Positions 1-8,351 of a stretch of 64,000 bases of DNA are shown here, one piece after another. This DNA is from Gemmatimonadota bacterium. Its GTDB lineage: Bacteria > Gemmatimonadota > Gemmatimonadetes > Longimicrobiales > Gaopeijiaceae. The stretch lies in assembly GCA_028874985.1 (NCBI GenBank), contig JAPPGI010000030.1, positions 1-64,000 of the forward strand, given 5' to 3'. The stretch's first letter is position 1. Each line of letters begins with the position of its first letter. Position numbers and translations under genes: made by a program. Under the pieces are notes generated by a model that was not told the origin of the DNA, ran no database searches, and saw only the letters and a list, made by a program, of their open reading frames with translations.

Positions 1-70
1 CCGCGGGGCAGCCGCAGAACCGGGACATTTTCCATGCCGATAACCGGGACATTTTACGTGCCGATTGACA
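1..70. mobile_element. Probable terminal end of an IS21-like insertion sequence, truncated by window start
   Basis: Two subterminal direct repeats AACCGGGACATTTTNCRTGCCGAT (18-41 and 42-65), ending in ..CGATTGACA at ~70 (reverse strand TGTCAATCGGC...). Multiple terminal repeats and TGT..ACA ends are typical of the IS21 family. No transposase visible in the window. Confidence 0.4.
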
Positions 71-602
71 CGGGGAAGGCGGGGGCCCGGACGGCCCGCG
101 ATGCCGCCCGCCGTGCCGGCCCCCGGCTTTCGACGGGGGACACGATGCGACCGGGCCAACCGCTCCCGAGATTGCGCACGTCCCGAGTTATCAGACCGCG
201 CGCGGATCTTCGGCCCCCGGTTCGGGGCACCGATCGACAGCCGCACCACCGGCGAGACAACGCGGGCGAGGCCCGCGTGCCGGGCGCAAGTGTTCGCCCC
301 GACGACACAGCCCGAGCGGCCCCCGAGGCCGCGAGCGTGGACGGGATGGCATGAGTACAGCCGAGGACGCGGCCCCAAGCGTAGGGGGGGCCGCCGCCAG
401 CGCATCCCACAACGGACTAGGCACCACGCGGGCCAGACAGGCAGGCGACAGCACGGCAGAGGCAGCGGTCTATTTCCTGCAAACTCGGGGGCGCGTGCTG
501 TCTTGTGGCGCGTCCCCACACTGGGAACGGTGCGCCCCGTGGGGGGCAGTCCTTCGACCGTGGGAGTAGCGCGGTAGGTACGCGTGATCGATCACACCCG
601 CA

Positions 603-682
603 GGCCGTGGCGGTTCGAGTCCGTCCGCACCATTGCCGGTCCCGTTCGGGGATCGGCTTCAACCTTGCAGGAGGTTACCCAC
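603..682 (+). promoter_or_regulatory. Repeated two-hairpin leader L1
   Basis: Hairpin 1 GGCGG-TTCGAGT-CCGTC; hairpin 2 GCCGGTCCCgttcGGGGATCGGC; then TTCAACCTTGCAGGAGGTTACCCAC-ATG. Confidence 0.7.
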
Positions 683-1264
683 ATGCTGTTGACGTTCACG
701 CACGACGGAACGGGGCGGCGGTCGCCCGGTTATCCCGACGACGACGCGTCCCGCGTTGAGGTGGAGATCACCGCCGCGCACCACACGGCGCACGGCGAGC
801 GCCAGAGCGGGCGCAACTGGCTGCTATGGCCCGAGGATCAGCGCGGCCCGTACCATGTGGACACGTTCGCGGAGGCGGTGTTCATCGCCGCGACCGAGGC
901 CGCCGAGATGTTCGGCGGTGTCGTGCTGTCCGCCGTGGCCGGCGTGCCGGTGCCCGAAGGTTGGGACGCGGTCGGGCGGCTGACCGAATCGTGGCAGGCC
1001 GACCCGCCGTTCTCGGACTTGGCCGAGGTCCTGGCCCGCAGGCGTGCCGCCGTGGTCTACCCGGCGCGGCCCTACCGCGACCCCTACCGCCGACGCGGTG
1101 CTCTGTGGTACCAGATCGCCGAGGAAGGCGCGCCGCGCCCCGTGTGCGGCTACGCGGGCGACCGTGGGCCGGTCTACCCGAGCGCCGCCGTTGCCGAGCG
1201 CGCGGCCCGTCTCGACGGTTACGACGATGTACGCGTGACCGACCGGGAGGCGTTGCCGCACTGA
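683..1264 (+). CDS. Hypothetical protein, first module of the array
   Basis: 193-aa ORF from ATG 683 after GCAGGAGGT; in-frame with track ORF 584..1264. Confidence 0.7.
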   Translation: MLLTFTHDGTGRRSPGYPDDDASRVEVEITAAHHTAHGERQSGRNWLLWPEDQRGPYHVDTFAEAVFIAATEAAEMFGGVVLSAVAGVPVPEGWDAVGRLTESWQADPPFSDLAEVLARRRAAVVYPARPYRDPYRRRGALWYQIAEEGAPRPVCGYAGDRGPVYPSAAVAERAARLDGYDDVRVTDREALPH

Positions 1265-1279
1265 TTCCCCCCCCCCGAT

Positions 1280-1366
1280 CCCGTCCGCACGGTTCGCACC
1301 CGTGCGGGCGGCTTGCCGGTGCTCGCCCCGAGCGCCGGATCACCGCAGGAAGAGGAGGATACCGAT
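1280..1366 (+). promoter_or_regulatory. Repeated two-hairpin leader L2
   Basis: Hairpin 1 CCGTCCGCACGG..CCGTGCGGGCGG; GCTTG; hairpin 2 CCGGTGCTCGCCCCGAGCGCCGG; AGAGGAGG. Confidence 0.75.
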
Positions 1367-1498
1367 ATGGTTCTCTACCAGATCACCAACGCGGCCCGCT
1401 GGCCGGTCGAAGTCTACCGCCGCCACTGTGGCCGGTGGGTGTTCGTCGGTGCCGCCGCAAGTCTCGACGTGGCCCGCAAGCGATGGGGGCCGAAATGA
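1367..1498 (+). CDS. Small hypothetical protein (43 aa)
   Basis: ATG 1367 after leader L2; MVLYQITNAARWPVEVYRRHCGRWVF... Confidence 0.6.
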   Translation: MVLYQITNAARWPVEVYRRHCGRWVFVGAAASLDVARKRWGPK

Positions 1499-1887
1499 GC
1501 GGCACCGCGCCGGACATCCGCGCATCGGTGGCCGAGGACTTGGGGTTGTTGATTCGGATACTGCGGGCCGCGCGCGTCATCATGCGCACGGGCCGGTATC
1601 ACTACACGCAACGCAACCTCACGCACGCGCTCACCGAGGCCGGGGCGCAGATCGAGGCGGCAACGGGCTACGAGGCGGGACCGCTGGTTCGGGCCGTCTA
1701 CTGCGCCCTTGCGTCTTCGGATCGCGTGCCGGACTCGGGCATCGATCCCGAAGCCGACGTCGACCGGTACGCCGAAGGTCTGCACCGTGCCGGAGCTGTC
1801 GCGCTCGTCAACGAGGCGTTGGCCGGACTGTCTGCGGCGCGCTACGCGCTCGACGAATGCGCCGGGATCGGCCATGGCAACGGCTGA
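1495..1887 (+). CDS. Hypothetical protein (130 aa)
   Basis: ATGA overlap with the upstream stop (translational coupling). Confidence 0.65.
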   Translation: MSGTAPDIRASVAEDLGLLIRILRAARVIMRTGRYHYTQRNLTHALTEAGAQIEAATGYEAGPLVRAVYCALASSDRVPDSGIDPEADVDRYAEGLHRAGAVALVNEALAGLSAARYALDECAGIGHGNG

Positions 1888-1910
1888 CCGCCTCCCGTGA
1901 CCCTTTCACC

Positions 1911-1997
1911 ACCGCCGCGCCGGTTCGCCCCGGTGCGGCGGCTTGCCGTCCCCGTTCGGGGGATGGCCGTACACTTCCCCGCAGGAGGTAGCCGGAA
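1911..1997 (+). promoter_or_regulatory. Repeated two-hairpin leader L3
   Basis: Hairpin 1 CCGCCGCGCCGGTTCGCCCCGGTGCGGCGG; GCTT; hairpin 2 GCCGTCCCCGTTCGGGGGATGGC; GCAGGAGGTAGCCGGAA-ATG. Confidence 0.8.
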
Positions 1998-2250
1998 ATG
2001 GCCCGTCAACCCGCTTTCCGTGTCGGTCTGGTGAGTGCCCGTCCCGCGTTTCAGCGGGTCGGATGCGTTGCCCGTGACCGGATGGACGTCTACGCCGACG
2101 ACCAGAGGCTCGGCCAGATCATCAAGAGACCGGGGCGGCTGGTTCATCCATCCGCCGACGCTTCGGCCCGCCCACATCGGGCGGGGCGCTCGGCACCGGA
2201 CGGCCCGCAGCGCCGCCCGCAACATGTCCGACGCCTACGCCATGACATGA
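1998..2250 (+). pseudogene. Small hypothetical ORF, possibly frameshifted
   Basis: ATG 1998 follows a canonical leader. The start frame (MARQPAFRVGLV...YADDQRLGQIIKRP) reads through the next leader to 2402, while another frame stops at 2250. Confidence 0.4.
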
Positions 2251-2260
2251 CCCCTTCACC

Positions 2261-2341
2261 CGTTCGCCCCTTCACCGGGGCGCTCGGGTTTCGCCGTCCC
2301 GGTTCGCGGGGCGGCTTCAACTCCCTACCAAGGGGGACACC
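2261..2341 (+). promoter_or_regulatory. Repeated two-hairpin leader L4
   Basis: CGCCCCTTCACCGGGGCG; hairpin 2 CCGTCCCGGTTCGCGGGGCGG; CTTCAACTCC... Confidence 0.75.
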
Positions 2342-2989
2342 ATGCAGGAAGGCCAAGAGGAAAGGCGGCTGCCGCCCGACGATGCGACATGGCAGCCGGT
2401 AGCCACGTTCCACTACCCGGCGCAGGCGTGGGACTACCGCGCCCCGCTACGCGGACGGTATCGGATTATCTGGAGACCGTGGTGCCGGACGTTCGTAGCG
2501 TTCCGTGACGCCGGTAGCGGTGTGGCGGACCGGCTGGGCGAGTGCGCTACGCTGTCCGGAATCCTGGATGCGGTCCAGAAGGACGCCGACCGGTCGGCGG
2601 TCACCATTCCGCGCGACCTCACGCCGGGGGAGGGACCATTCCCGAACGTGACCCGGTTTCGTGTCGGTGGCGTCCCGGTGGCGATCATCGAGCGCCCGCC
2701 GACGCTGCCGTCGTTCCGCGTTGCGGTGGCGGACAGTCCCGACGCCGCGTTCACGGAAACCGATTGGAGCGGCTGCGATCACGTGGACATGCTCCGGTTG
2801 GGGCCGGGACGGTGGACGGCGCGCGAGGACGGCGACGAGCAACGCCGCGACGGGTTGCCGTCGCTCGTCAACGGCGAGGGCGAGACGTGGAAAGACGCCT
2901 TGCGCGCGTGGCTTGCCGACCGCGACGCCATGCGCCGCGAGGCAACCGCGACGCTCGCCGACCAGATAGGCGGGAACGCCTACGCTTGA
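2342..2989 (+). CDS. Hypothetical protein (215 aa)
   Basis: ATG immediately after leader L4; full ORF. Confidence 0.7.
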   Translation: MQEGQEERRLPPDDATWQPVATFHYPAQAWDYRAPLRGRYRIIWRPWCRTFVAFRDAGSGVADRLGECATLSGILDAVQKDADRSAVTIPRDLTPGEGPFPNVTRFRVGGVPVAIIERPPTLPSFRVAVADSPDAAFTETDWSGCDHVDMLRLGPGRWTAREDGDEQRRDGLPSLVNGEGETWKDALRAWLADRDAMRREATATLADQIGGNAYA

Positions 2990-2996
2990 ACCCATT

Positions 2997-3085
2997 CCGC
3001 CCCGTCGCCGTCATTGGCGGCGGGGCGCTTGCCCGCTGCCCGTTCGGGGCGGCGGGACGCAACGCAGGAACAGGAGGAAAGACCC
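2997..3085 (+). promoter_or_regulatory. Repeated two-hairpin leader L5
   Basis: CGCCCCGTCGCCGTCATTGGCGGCGGGGCG; CTTGCC; hairpin 2 CCGCTGCCCGTTCGGGGCGGCGG; ACAGGAGGAAAG. Confidence 0.75.
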
Positions 3086-3490
3086 ATGCCGGGAACCATC
3101 ACCTACGGCGACGGCTTCAACGTCTTGGACGGTGCCCCGTGCGGCTGCGTCTATCTCGCGACCGACGACGGCACCGGGGAAAGATGGCTGCGCCGGTGCG
3201 GCGACCGCGACGGCTGCGTCTATGTCGGCGCGATCTTCAACGCCGACATCTGCATCGCGCCGAGCCACGGCACCACGGGCCAGATACCGGGCCACCGGAC
3301 GGTCACGGTACGCGGCCGCAAGGTCGGGGCGCTGGTTCGCACCGCCGGCCGCTGGCGGGTTGCGCTGCCCGCCTGGCACGGCACGCGGCACGGCAGTTTC
3401 GCCACCGAGCGCGACGCGGCCCGGTACGTCCGCGACCTTCTCACCGAAGAAGGCCCGCGCGTGCTCGCGCGAGAGATCGCCGCATGTTGA
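3086..3490 (+). CDS. Hypothetical protein (134 aa)
   Basis: ATG 3086 after leader L5. Confidence 0.65.
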   Translation: MPGTITYGDGFNVLDGAPCGCVYLATDDGTGERWLRRCGDRDGCVYVGAIFNADICIAPSHGTTGQIPGHRTVTVRGRKVGALVRTAGRWRVALPAWHGTRHGSFATERDAARYVRDLLTEEGPRVLAREIAAC

Positions 3491-3690
3491 GCGACGCCGG
3501 ACGCCATCACGCCGTCACGGTGGACAGGAGCGAGGCCGGTTTCGTGCGCGAGACGGCGCGCCGCGCCGGGATCGCGACGCAGGGCCGGTACTACCCCGAC
3601 CGGGTCCGGGTAGGCTACTGGACCGACACGACCGAGGACGCCGAGCGGCTGCGCCGTCTCGCGCTTCGCCGCGGCATCCGCGAACGCTGA
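3484..3690 (+). CDS. Hypothetical protein (68 aa)
   Basis: Start ATG overlaps the upstream stop (ATGTTGA); MLSDAGRHHAVTVDRSEAGFVRETARRAGI... Confidence 0.55.
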   Translation: MLSDAGRHHAVTVDRSEAGFVRETARRAGIATQGRYYPDRVRVGYWTDTTEDAERLRRLALRRGIRER

Positions 3691-3706
3691 ACCCTTCCAA
3701 CCCATA

Positions 3707-3787
3707 CCGTCCGCGACCCTTCACCGGGCCGGACGGACTGCCCGCTCCAACCGGGGGCGGGTGTCACTCCATCACAGGAGGCAGGAA
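3707..3787 (+). promoter_or_regulatory. Repeated two-hairpin leader L6
   Basis: CCGTCCGCGACCCTTCACCGGGCCGGACGG; hairpin 2 GCCCGCTCCAACCGGGGGCGGGT; TCACTCCATCACAGGAGGCAGGAA-ATG. Confidence 0.8.
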
Positions 3788-4504
3788 ATGGGACTGACCT
3801 ACCGCGAGCGCCGCGAGCGCCGCGCGGCCCGCCGCGAGGAATGGGCGGAGAAGCGCGAGACCAAGAGCGAGCAGAGCTTCGCCGATGCGGACCGGATCGC
3901 ACAGGGCATACCGCCCGGCCAACCGATCTTGGTAGGCCACCACAGCGAGAAGGGCCACCGCCGCGACCTGGACCGGATCGACCGGGGCATGAGAAAGGGT
4001 TTCGAGCACCGGAACATGGCACAGCACCACCGCCAGCGCGCGGCGGGCATCCGTCGCCAGCTCGACCAGTCGATCTACTCCGACGACCACGACGCCGCCG
4101 AGCGGCTGCGTGAGCGCATCGCCGAGCGCGAGGCCGAGCGCGACCGCATGAAGGCAATCAACCGCGAAGCGGCCAGGATCGCGCGAAAGCACGGGATCAA
4201 GAAGCGGACCGGCCATTGGTTGAACGCCATGACCGACGAACAGGCCGAGACCGTGCGGGCCGTGCTCGTCGAGGTGTGCAAGAAGGTCGAGGCCACCAAG
4301 CGCGAGGTTTCCGACATGATGGCCGGGCTACAACTCAACGGCACGTTGGGCTATCCGAGTTACGCCCTGTCGAATCTCGGGGCGAACATCCGGCGCGACC
4401 GGAACCGCCTTGCGAAGGCCGAGCGCGACGAGGCGCAGCGGGCGAAGGTGCGCGCGGCGCTGGCCGCCGAGCGGGCCGAGGAGACCGCCGAGGCCGCGGG
4501 CTGA
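3788..4504 (+). CDS. DUF3560-like domain protein
   Basis: MGLTYRERRERRAARREEWAEKRE...IPPGQPILVGHHSEKGHRRDLDRI matches the DUF3560 signature (GQPILVGHHSE). Confidence 0.8.
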   Translation: MGLTYRERRERRAARREEWAEKRETKSEQSFADADRIAQGIPPGQPILVGHHSEKGHRRDLDRIDRGMRKGFEHRNMAQHHRQRAAGIRRQLDQSIYSDDHDAAERLRERIAEREAERDRMKAINREAARIARKHGIKKRTGHWLNAMTDEQAETVRAVLVEVCKKVEATKREVSDMMAGLQLNGTLGYPSYALSNLGANIRRDRNRLAKAERDEAQRAKVRAALAAERAEETAEAAG

Positions 4505-4525
4505 CCCCCAACCCCCCCAACCGGG

Positions 4526-4607
4526 CCGGGGACGTGTCACAACGTCCCCAGTCCCATGCTCCCGCCAGTCCGGCGGGACGCTCACCCCCCTGCAGGAGGT
4601 AAGCACC
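4526..4607 (+). promoter_or_regulatory. Repeated two-hairpin leader L7
   Basis: GGGGACGTGTCACAACGTCCCC; CCCGCCAGTCCGGCGGG; TGCAGGAGGTAAGCACC-ATG. Confidence 0.75.
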
Positions 4608-4766
4608 ATGGAGAAGGCCCGATCCTGCTACATCGACCGGAACGGGCGGCTACGGCGGCCCGGTGGCCGCTTCGCGACGCTCGCCGACGTGAAGCGGCTG
4701 AACGCCGAGCGCATCCGCCGCGAGCTTCGCCGGTGGAAGGGCGCGCGCATCCTGCCCGCCCGGTGA
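4608..4766 (+). CDS. Small basic hypothetical protein (52 aa)
   Basis: ATG 4608 after leader L7; MEKARSCYIDRNGRLRRPGGRFATLADVKRLN... Confidence 0.6.
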   Translation: MEKARSCYIDRNGRLRRPGGRFATLADVKRLNAERIRRELRRWKGARILPAR

Positions 4767-4773
4767 TCCCTAC

Positions 4774-4857
4774 CCGCCCGTCCCCTCACACGGGGCGGGC
4801 GGGCCTGCCCCGTCCGTTCGGGACGGGGTGTTCACCCCTTTGCAGGAGGTAACCACC
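4774..4857 (+). promoter_or_regulatory. Repeated two-hairpin leader L8
   Basis: CCGCCCGTCCCCTCACACGGGGCGGGCGG; hairpin 2 GCCCCGTCCGTTCGGGACGGGGT; TTGCAGGAGGTAACCACC-ATG. Confidence 0.8.
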
Positions 4858-5343
4858 ATGCAGGCCATGAAGACGACGCCAGCGGCCACCGTGGCCGCGC
4901 TGCTGCTCGCGACGGCCGACCACATCGAGACCCACGGGTTGCTGCTCGGGATGTTCCAGTTTCACCCGACGGCGACGGGCGAGGACAGTACGCCCGTGTG
5001 CGGCTGCCTGCTCGGCACCATGCGCCACCATGCCGGACTGCCGCCTCCAGCGGCCACGGCGACGCCGGGCCATCCCGTGATGGCCCCCGCGCTCAAGGCG
5101 TTGGACGCCGTCACGCTCGCCGAGCGCCGCGAGTTGGGCGGAGACGACGGCCCGGTCGGGCTGATGGCTTGGAGCGACCATCACGCGGATTTGGTCGCGT
5201 TCACCTACGACGACAAGCTCGCCGGAGTGCGGCACCGCGACCCGCACAACAAAGACGGCGGGCCGCCGCACGGCGACCGGCTCAAGGTCATTTCGGCGCT
5301 TCGCCGGACGGCACACTCGGAGATCGCCAAGAATCTTCACTAG
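4858..5343 (+). CDS. DUF6197-like protein
   Basis: LLLATADHIETHGLLLGMF..CGCLLGTM...LMAWSD; resembles DUF6197-type pattern (AADxIExHGL...C..GA). Confidence 0.55.
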   Translation: MQAMKTTPAATVAALLLATADHIETHGLLLGMFQFHPTATGEDSTPVCGCLLGTMRHHAGLPPPAATATPGHPVMAPALKALDAVTLAERRELGGDDGPVGLMAWSDHHADLVAFTYDDKLAGVRHRDPHNKDGGPPHGDRLKVISALRRTAHSEIAKNLH

Positions 5344-5353
5344 CCGCCCGTGT

Positions 5354-5437
5354 CCCGCCCGTCACGGTTCGACCCGTGGCGGGCGCTTGCCCGGTCCACT
5401 CGGGACCGGGGTTCAACTCCGACAGGAGGCGGGAAAG
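5354..5437 (+). promoter_or_regulatory. Repeated two-hairpin leader L9
   Basis: CGCCCGTCACGGTTCGACCCGTGGCGGGCG; CTTG; hairpin 2 CCCGGTCCACTCGGGACCGGG; TTCAACTCCGACAGGAGGCGGGAAAG-ATG. Confidence 0.8.
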
Positions 5438-5692
5438 ATGACTGTTCGCTTCAGCTACTGCCGTAGCGACGACCCCGAGAGGCAGGTCGATTGCACGACC
5501 GCCGAGTGTCGCTTCGTGCATGAGGTGGCGACCACGGCGCGGAAACTCGCGGAAAACAACTGTCCCCCCGGCCAGGGTCATGTCGTGGTGGACGCCACGG
5601 CCCCCGATGGCACGCTACTGCTCGCGCTGTCGCTTGACGCCCGAGCGATTGGCACACGGACCGACGCGGGGGCAATGCGGCTCCCGTACTGA
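5438..5692 (+). CDS. Hypothetical protein (84 aa)
   Basis: ATG 5438 after leader L9. Confidence 0.6.
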   Translation: MTVRFSYCRSDDPERQVDCTTAECRFVHEVATTARKLAENNCPPGQGHVVVDATAPDGTLLLALSLDARAIGTRTDAGAMRLPY

Positions 5693-5700
5693 ATCCTCTC

Positions 5701-5784
5701 CCCGCCCGTTCCTTCACCGGAGCGGGCGGGCTTGCCGTCCCCGTCCGGGGGACGGCTTCACCACCTTGCAGGAGGTAGAAAGCC
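5701..5784 (+). promoter_or_regulatory. Repeated two-hairpin leader L10
   Basis: CCCGCCCGTTCCTTCACCGGAGCGGGCGGG; CTT; hairpin 2 GCCGTCCCCGTCCGGGGGACGGC; TTGCAGGAGGTAG. Confidence 0.8.
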
Positions 5785-6081
5785 ATGCCCACCACACAGC
5801 TAGACATGGTGGAGATCGTACGCGGAGGTTCCATCGTGCTATGGTCCATCGAAGGACCGGACCCCGACCGGGAGCGGTTCGCCTGGTTCGACGACTACGA
5901 CAAGGCCGTCGCCGCGTTCGCGGACCATCCGAAGGCTACGCACCTGATGGCGAACACGTTCACCGTCTCGCTGGAGGACAGCGACTTGGTGATGGAGCGG
6001 ACGCCGGAGGACGCCGAGGCGCTGGACGCGCGCGGGTGGACCGGATCAAGGCGGGCGAACCGCTGGACCCCGGCGAGTTGA
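5785..6081 (+). CDS. Hypothetical protein (98 aa)
   Basis: ATG 5785 after leader L10. Confidence 0.65.
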   Translation: MPTTQLDMVEIVRGGSIVLWSIEGPDPDRERFAWFDDYDKAVAAFADHPKATHLMANTFTVSLEDSDLVMERTPEDAEALDARGWTGSRRANRWTPAS

Positions 6082-6299
6082 TGGCGGAGGTGCGCGGCTA
6101 CGGCCACAGCGTGCCCAAGCTGTTGGAGATCGCCCGGCAGTGGCACGACAAGGCCACCGAATCCGCAGCCACCTACGGACAGAACCATTGGTGGGCGCGC
6201 GAGGCCCGCCAGCGCGCCGCAACGTTCCGGCTTGTCGCCGCCGAGATCGATTTCGGAGCCGTCTACGGTTCCGGTGCCGCCGTCCAGCCGACCGGCTGA
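6036..6299 (+). CDS. Hypothetical protein (GTG start, overlapping)
   Basis: VDRIKAGEPLDPGELMAEVRGYGHSVPKLLEIARQWHDKATESAATYGQNHWWAREARQRAATF; start uncertain. Confidence 0.5.
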   Translation: MDRIKAGEPLDPGELMAEVRGYGHSVPKLLEIARQWHDKATESAATYGQNHWWAREARQRAATFRLVAAEIDFGAVYGSGAAVQPTG

Positions 6300-6309
6300 A
6301 TCCCTTCCC

Positions 6310-6396
6310 CCCGTCCGGTCCCCTTCACCGGGGGCCGGACGCCTGGCCGTTCCTCACCCGGAGGACGGCGACACCCCACAGAAACAGGGGGCAACC
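6310..6396 (+). promoter_or_regulatory. Repeated two-hairpin leader L11
   Basis: CCGTCCGGTCCCCTTCACCGGGGGCCGGACG; hairpin 2 GCCGTTCCTCACCCGGAGGACGGC. Confidence 0.75.
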
Positions 6397-7281
6397 ATGC
6401 AGGAAGCCAAAGAAGGCGCACCGACCAAGGGCGAGCGCGAAACCGCTTGGCAAGCGGGATTCGACGACGCCACGGATGGCAAGCCGCAGCGCGAGGACTG
6501 GCCGGACCCGGCCACGGCGGGCGACTACCACAGCGGGCACCGCGACGGATTGGCCGCCGTTGCGCAGGCCGAGGCCCAAGAGGAGGAAGAGGCCGAGGCG
6601 TGCGCCGCCGCGACGCTCGCGTATGCGCGCAAGAAGGCCGCCCGTGAAGACGCTTGGGGCCAAGGCTACAGCGACGGAGGCGAAGGCAGGCCGCCGTCCT
6701 TTTCGGGTGACGACGACGACGCGCTGCCGGACTACGAGGCCGGACACGCTGACGGACTGGAGGACTACGAGGCCGCGAAGCGTGACCGGGCGCTACACCT
6801 CCGCGGCGCGTTCGTCACGCTCGAGAACCGGTTCGACAGACTGGCGGGCGACATCGCGGAACACGTCGCCTCCAAGACCGGCGAAGCGGTGGTCGACATC
6901 GCGGAAAACCTGTGCGTGACGTTTCGGGCGATGTGGAAGGCCATCGACCGGGGCGACGGGTCCGACGCCGTGTTCGCCTTGCGCGACACGTTGCGGCAGG
7001 TGGACACGATCGAGGCGGCACGCACCGCCACGGCGCTACCGCCCGGCCGCGCCGCGACCCGCGCCGGTCTCGCCCGCCAGATCGGCAGGAAGCGGGCACA
7101 GTTGGCGAAGATGGGCCGCGACCTGCTCAAGGTCGTGCCGCCCGCGTTCCTGGACGAAGCGGGCGGGGACTTGTGGACGGCGATGGAATCCGCCCAGTCC
7201 GTGACGGATCCGCGCGCCGCCGCCTGGCGGATCGTGCGCCGCGAGTTGGACGTGCTCGTTCACGCCTGGGACGTGCTGTAG
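6397..7281 (+). CDS. Hypothetical protein with two internally repeated AWxxGYxD..G motifs (possibly RMF-like)
   Basis: AWQAGFDDATDGKPQREDW..DYHSGHRDGL and AWGQGYSDGGEGRPPSF..DYEAGHADGL. Confidence 0.6.
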   Translation: MQEAKEGAPTKGERETAWQAGFDDATDGKPQREDWPDPATAGDYHSGHRDGLAAVAQAEAQEEEEAEACAAATLAYARKKAAREDAWGQGYSDGGEGRPPSFSGDDDDALPDYEAGHADGLEDYEAAKRDRALHLRGAFVTLENRFDRLAGDIAEHVASKTGEAVVDIAENLCVTFRAMWKAIDRGDGSDAVFALRDTLRQVDTIEAARTATALPPGRAATRAGLARQIGRKRAQLAKMGRDLLKVVPPAFLDEAGGDLWTAMESAQSVTDPRAAAWRIVRRELDVLVHAWDVL

Positions 7282-7288
7282 GTCCATC

Positions 7289-7516
7289 ATGGCCACCTAC
7301 TACGAAACCGGCATAACCGACAACGGCCCGTTGCGGTATCGCGTCCAGTTGCGCCAGCGCGCCGCGTTCATCGTGGACCAACGACATGTCTGGTATCCGC
7401 CGACGCCGCATGTCTCCAAGCCGACAGCCGAGGACTGGATACCATCGGCGGGCCACCGCATCCCGCCGCACTTCCAGAGGATCGCCGATCCCGACCGGGC
7501 GCTCGCCGACGCCTAA
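7289..7516 (+). CDS. Hypothetical protein (75 aa)
   Basis: ORF 7 nt downstream of the previous stop. Confidence 0.6.
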   Translation: MATYYETGITDNGPLRYRVQLRQRAAFIVDQRHVWYPPTPHVSKPTAEDWIPSAGHRIPPHFQRIADPDRALADA

Positions 7517-7529
7517 ACCCCGACACCAA

Positions 7530-7614
7530 CTCCCGCCCGGATCGCACCGGGCGGGAGGCCTGGCCGTGCTCCATCCGGGATCACGGCACCAACCCCGAGA
7601 CATAGGGGGACATC
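7530..7614 (+). promoter_or_regulatory. Repeated two-hairpin leader L12
   Basis: CTCCCGCCCGGATCGCACCGGGCGGGAG; GCCT; hairpin 2 GCCGTGCTCCATCCGGGATCACGGC. Confidence 0.75.
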
Positions 7615-8259
7615 ATGCAGGAAGGACAGGAAGGCCGCACCGAGCTACCCGAGCGGTTCCCGCCGATGGAGCGCCGGGAACAGCCGAGCATCGAGACGCG
7701 GGGCGACGTGATGGTGGCCTTGATGCGGATTGACGAGCAACTCCACCACAACCGGAACCGGGGGCTGGTCGACTGGCCGTTCAAGCCGCTGTCTTGCGCG
7801 CTGCGGGCGCTCGTCGCCCAGCTCGAAGCCGCCGAGGAAGGCCGCACGCCCGTCGAGGACCGGCCCAAGGGAGCTGGGCGGGTGCGCGCCGACGTGTTCG
7901 GCTTGGCCGTCACGGCGCTGGCGCGTTTCGACTCCGAACAGGCCGAGGCGCTTGAAGGGATGTGGGAGGACGCCACGCGGATCGAGTTTGAGCACGACCA
8001 ATGCCGCGAGAATGAAACGACCGACCGCATTGAGGCACTCAAGAAGGCGCTGCGCGAGCGGACGCCCGTGGCGTACTTCTCCTATGGTGCGATCAAGCAC
8101 ACGGGCGGCAAGCACTCGGCGCAGCACGCCAAGGGGGCGGAGAACACGCCCAACTACGCCGGATGGTTCTACCACGAATCGGAACATGACCAATGGGTAG
8201 GGCCGTTCCCCAACAGGGCGGACGCCCGCGCAGGCTGCGCCGATGTCGGCGACGAGTAG
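7615..8259 (+). CDS. Hypothetical protein (214 aa)
   Basis: ATG 7615 after leader L12. Confidence 0.65.
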   Translation: MQEGQEGRTELPERFPPMERREQPSIETRGDVMVALMRIDEQLHHNRNRGLVDWPFKPLSCALRALVAQLEAAEEGRTPVEDRPKGAGRVRADVFGLAVTALARFDSEQAEALEGMWEDATRIEFEHDQCRENETTDRIEALKKALRERTPVAYFSYGAIKHTGGKHSAQHAKGAENTPNYAGWFYHESEHDQWVGPFPNRADARAGCADVGDE

Positions 8260-8271
8260 CACCCTTCAACC

Positions 8272-8351
8272 CCCCGCACCCTTCACCGGGTGCGGCGGGC
8301 TTGCTCCCGGCCAATCGGGCCGGGGGATCAACTCCGACAGGAGGCAGGGTC
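8272..8351 (+). promoter_or_regulatory. Repeated two-hairpin leader L13
   Basis: CCCGCACCCTTCACCGGGTGCGGCGGG; CTTG; hairpin 2 CTCCCGGCCAATCGGGCCGGGGG; TCAACTCCGACAGGAGGCAGGGTC-ATG. Confidence 0.8.

Noticed and set aside
34-577. Overlapping ORFs at the left edge (34..354, 65..577 and minus-strand partners)
   Set aside because: Arg/Pro/Ala-rich translations typical of spurious high-GC ORFs; no leader or SD.
560-632. tRNA-like sequence (GGCGGTTCGAGTCCGTCCGCACCA)
   Set aside because: The T-arm and CCA look convincing, but the matching 5' acceptor strand and anticodon stem do not pair. The T-arm-like part coincides with hairpin 1 of leader L1.
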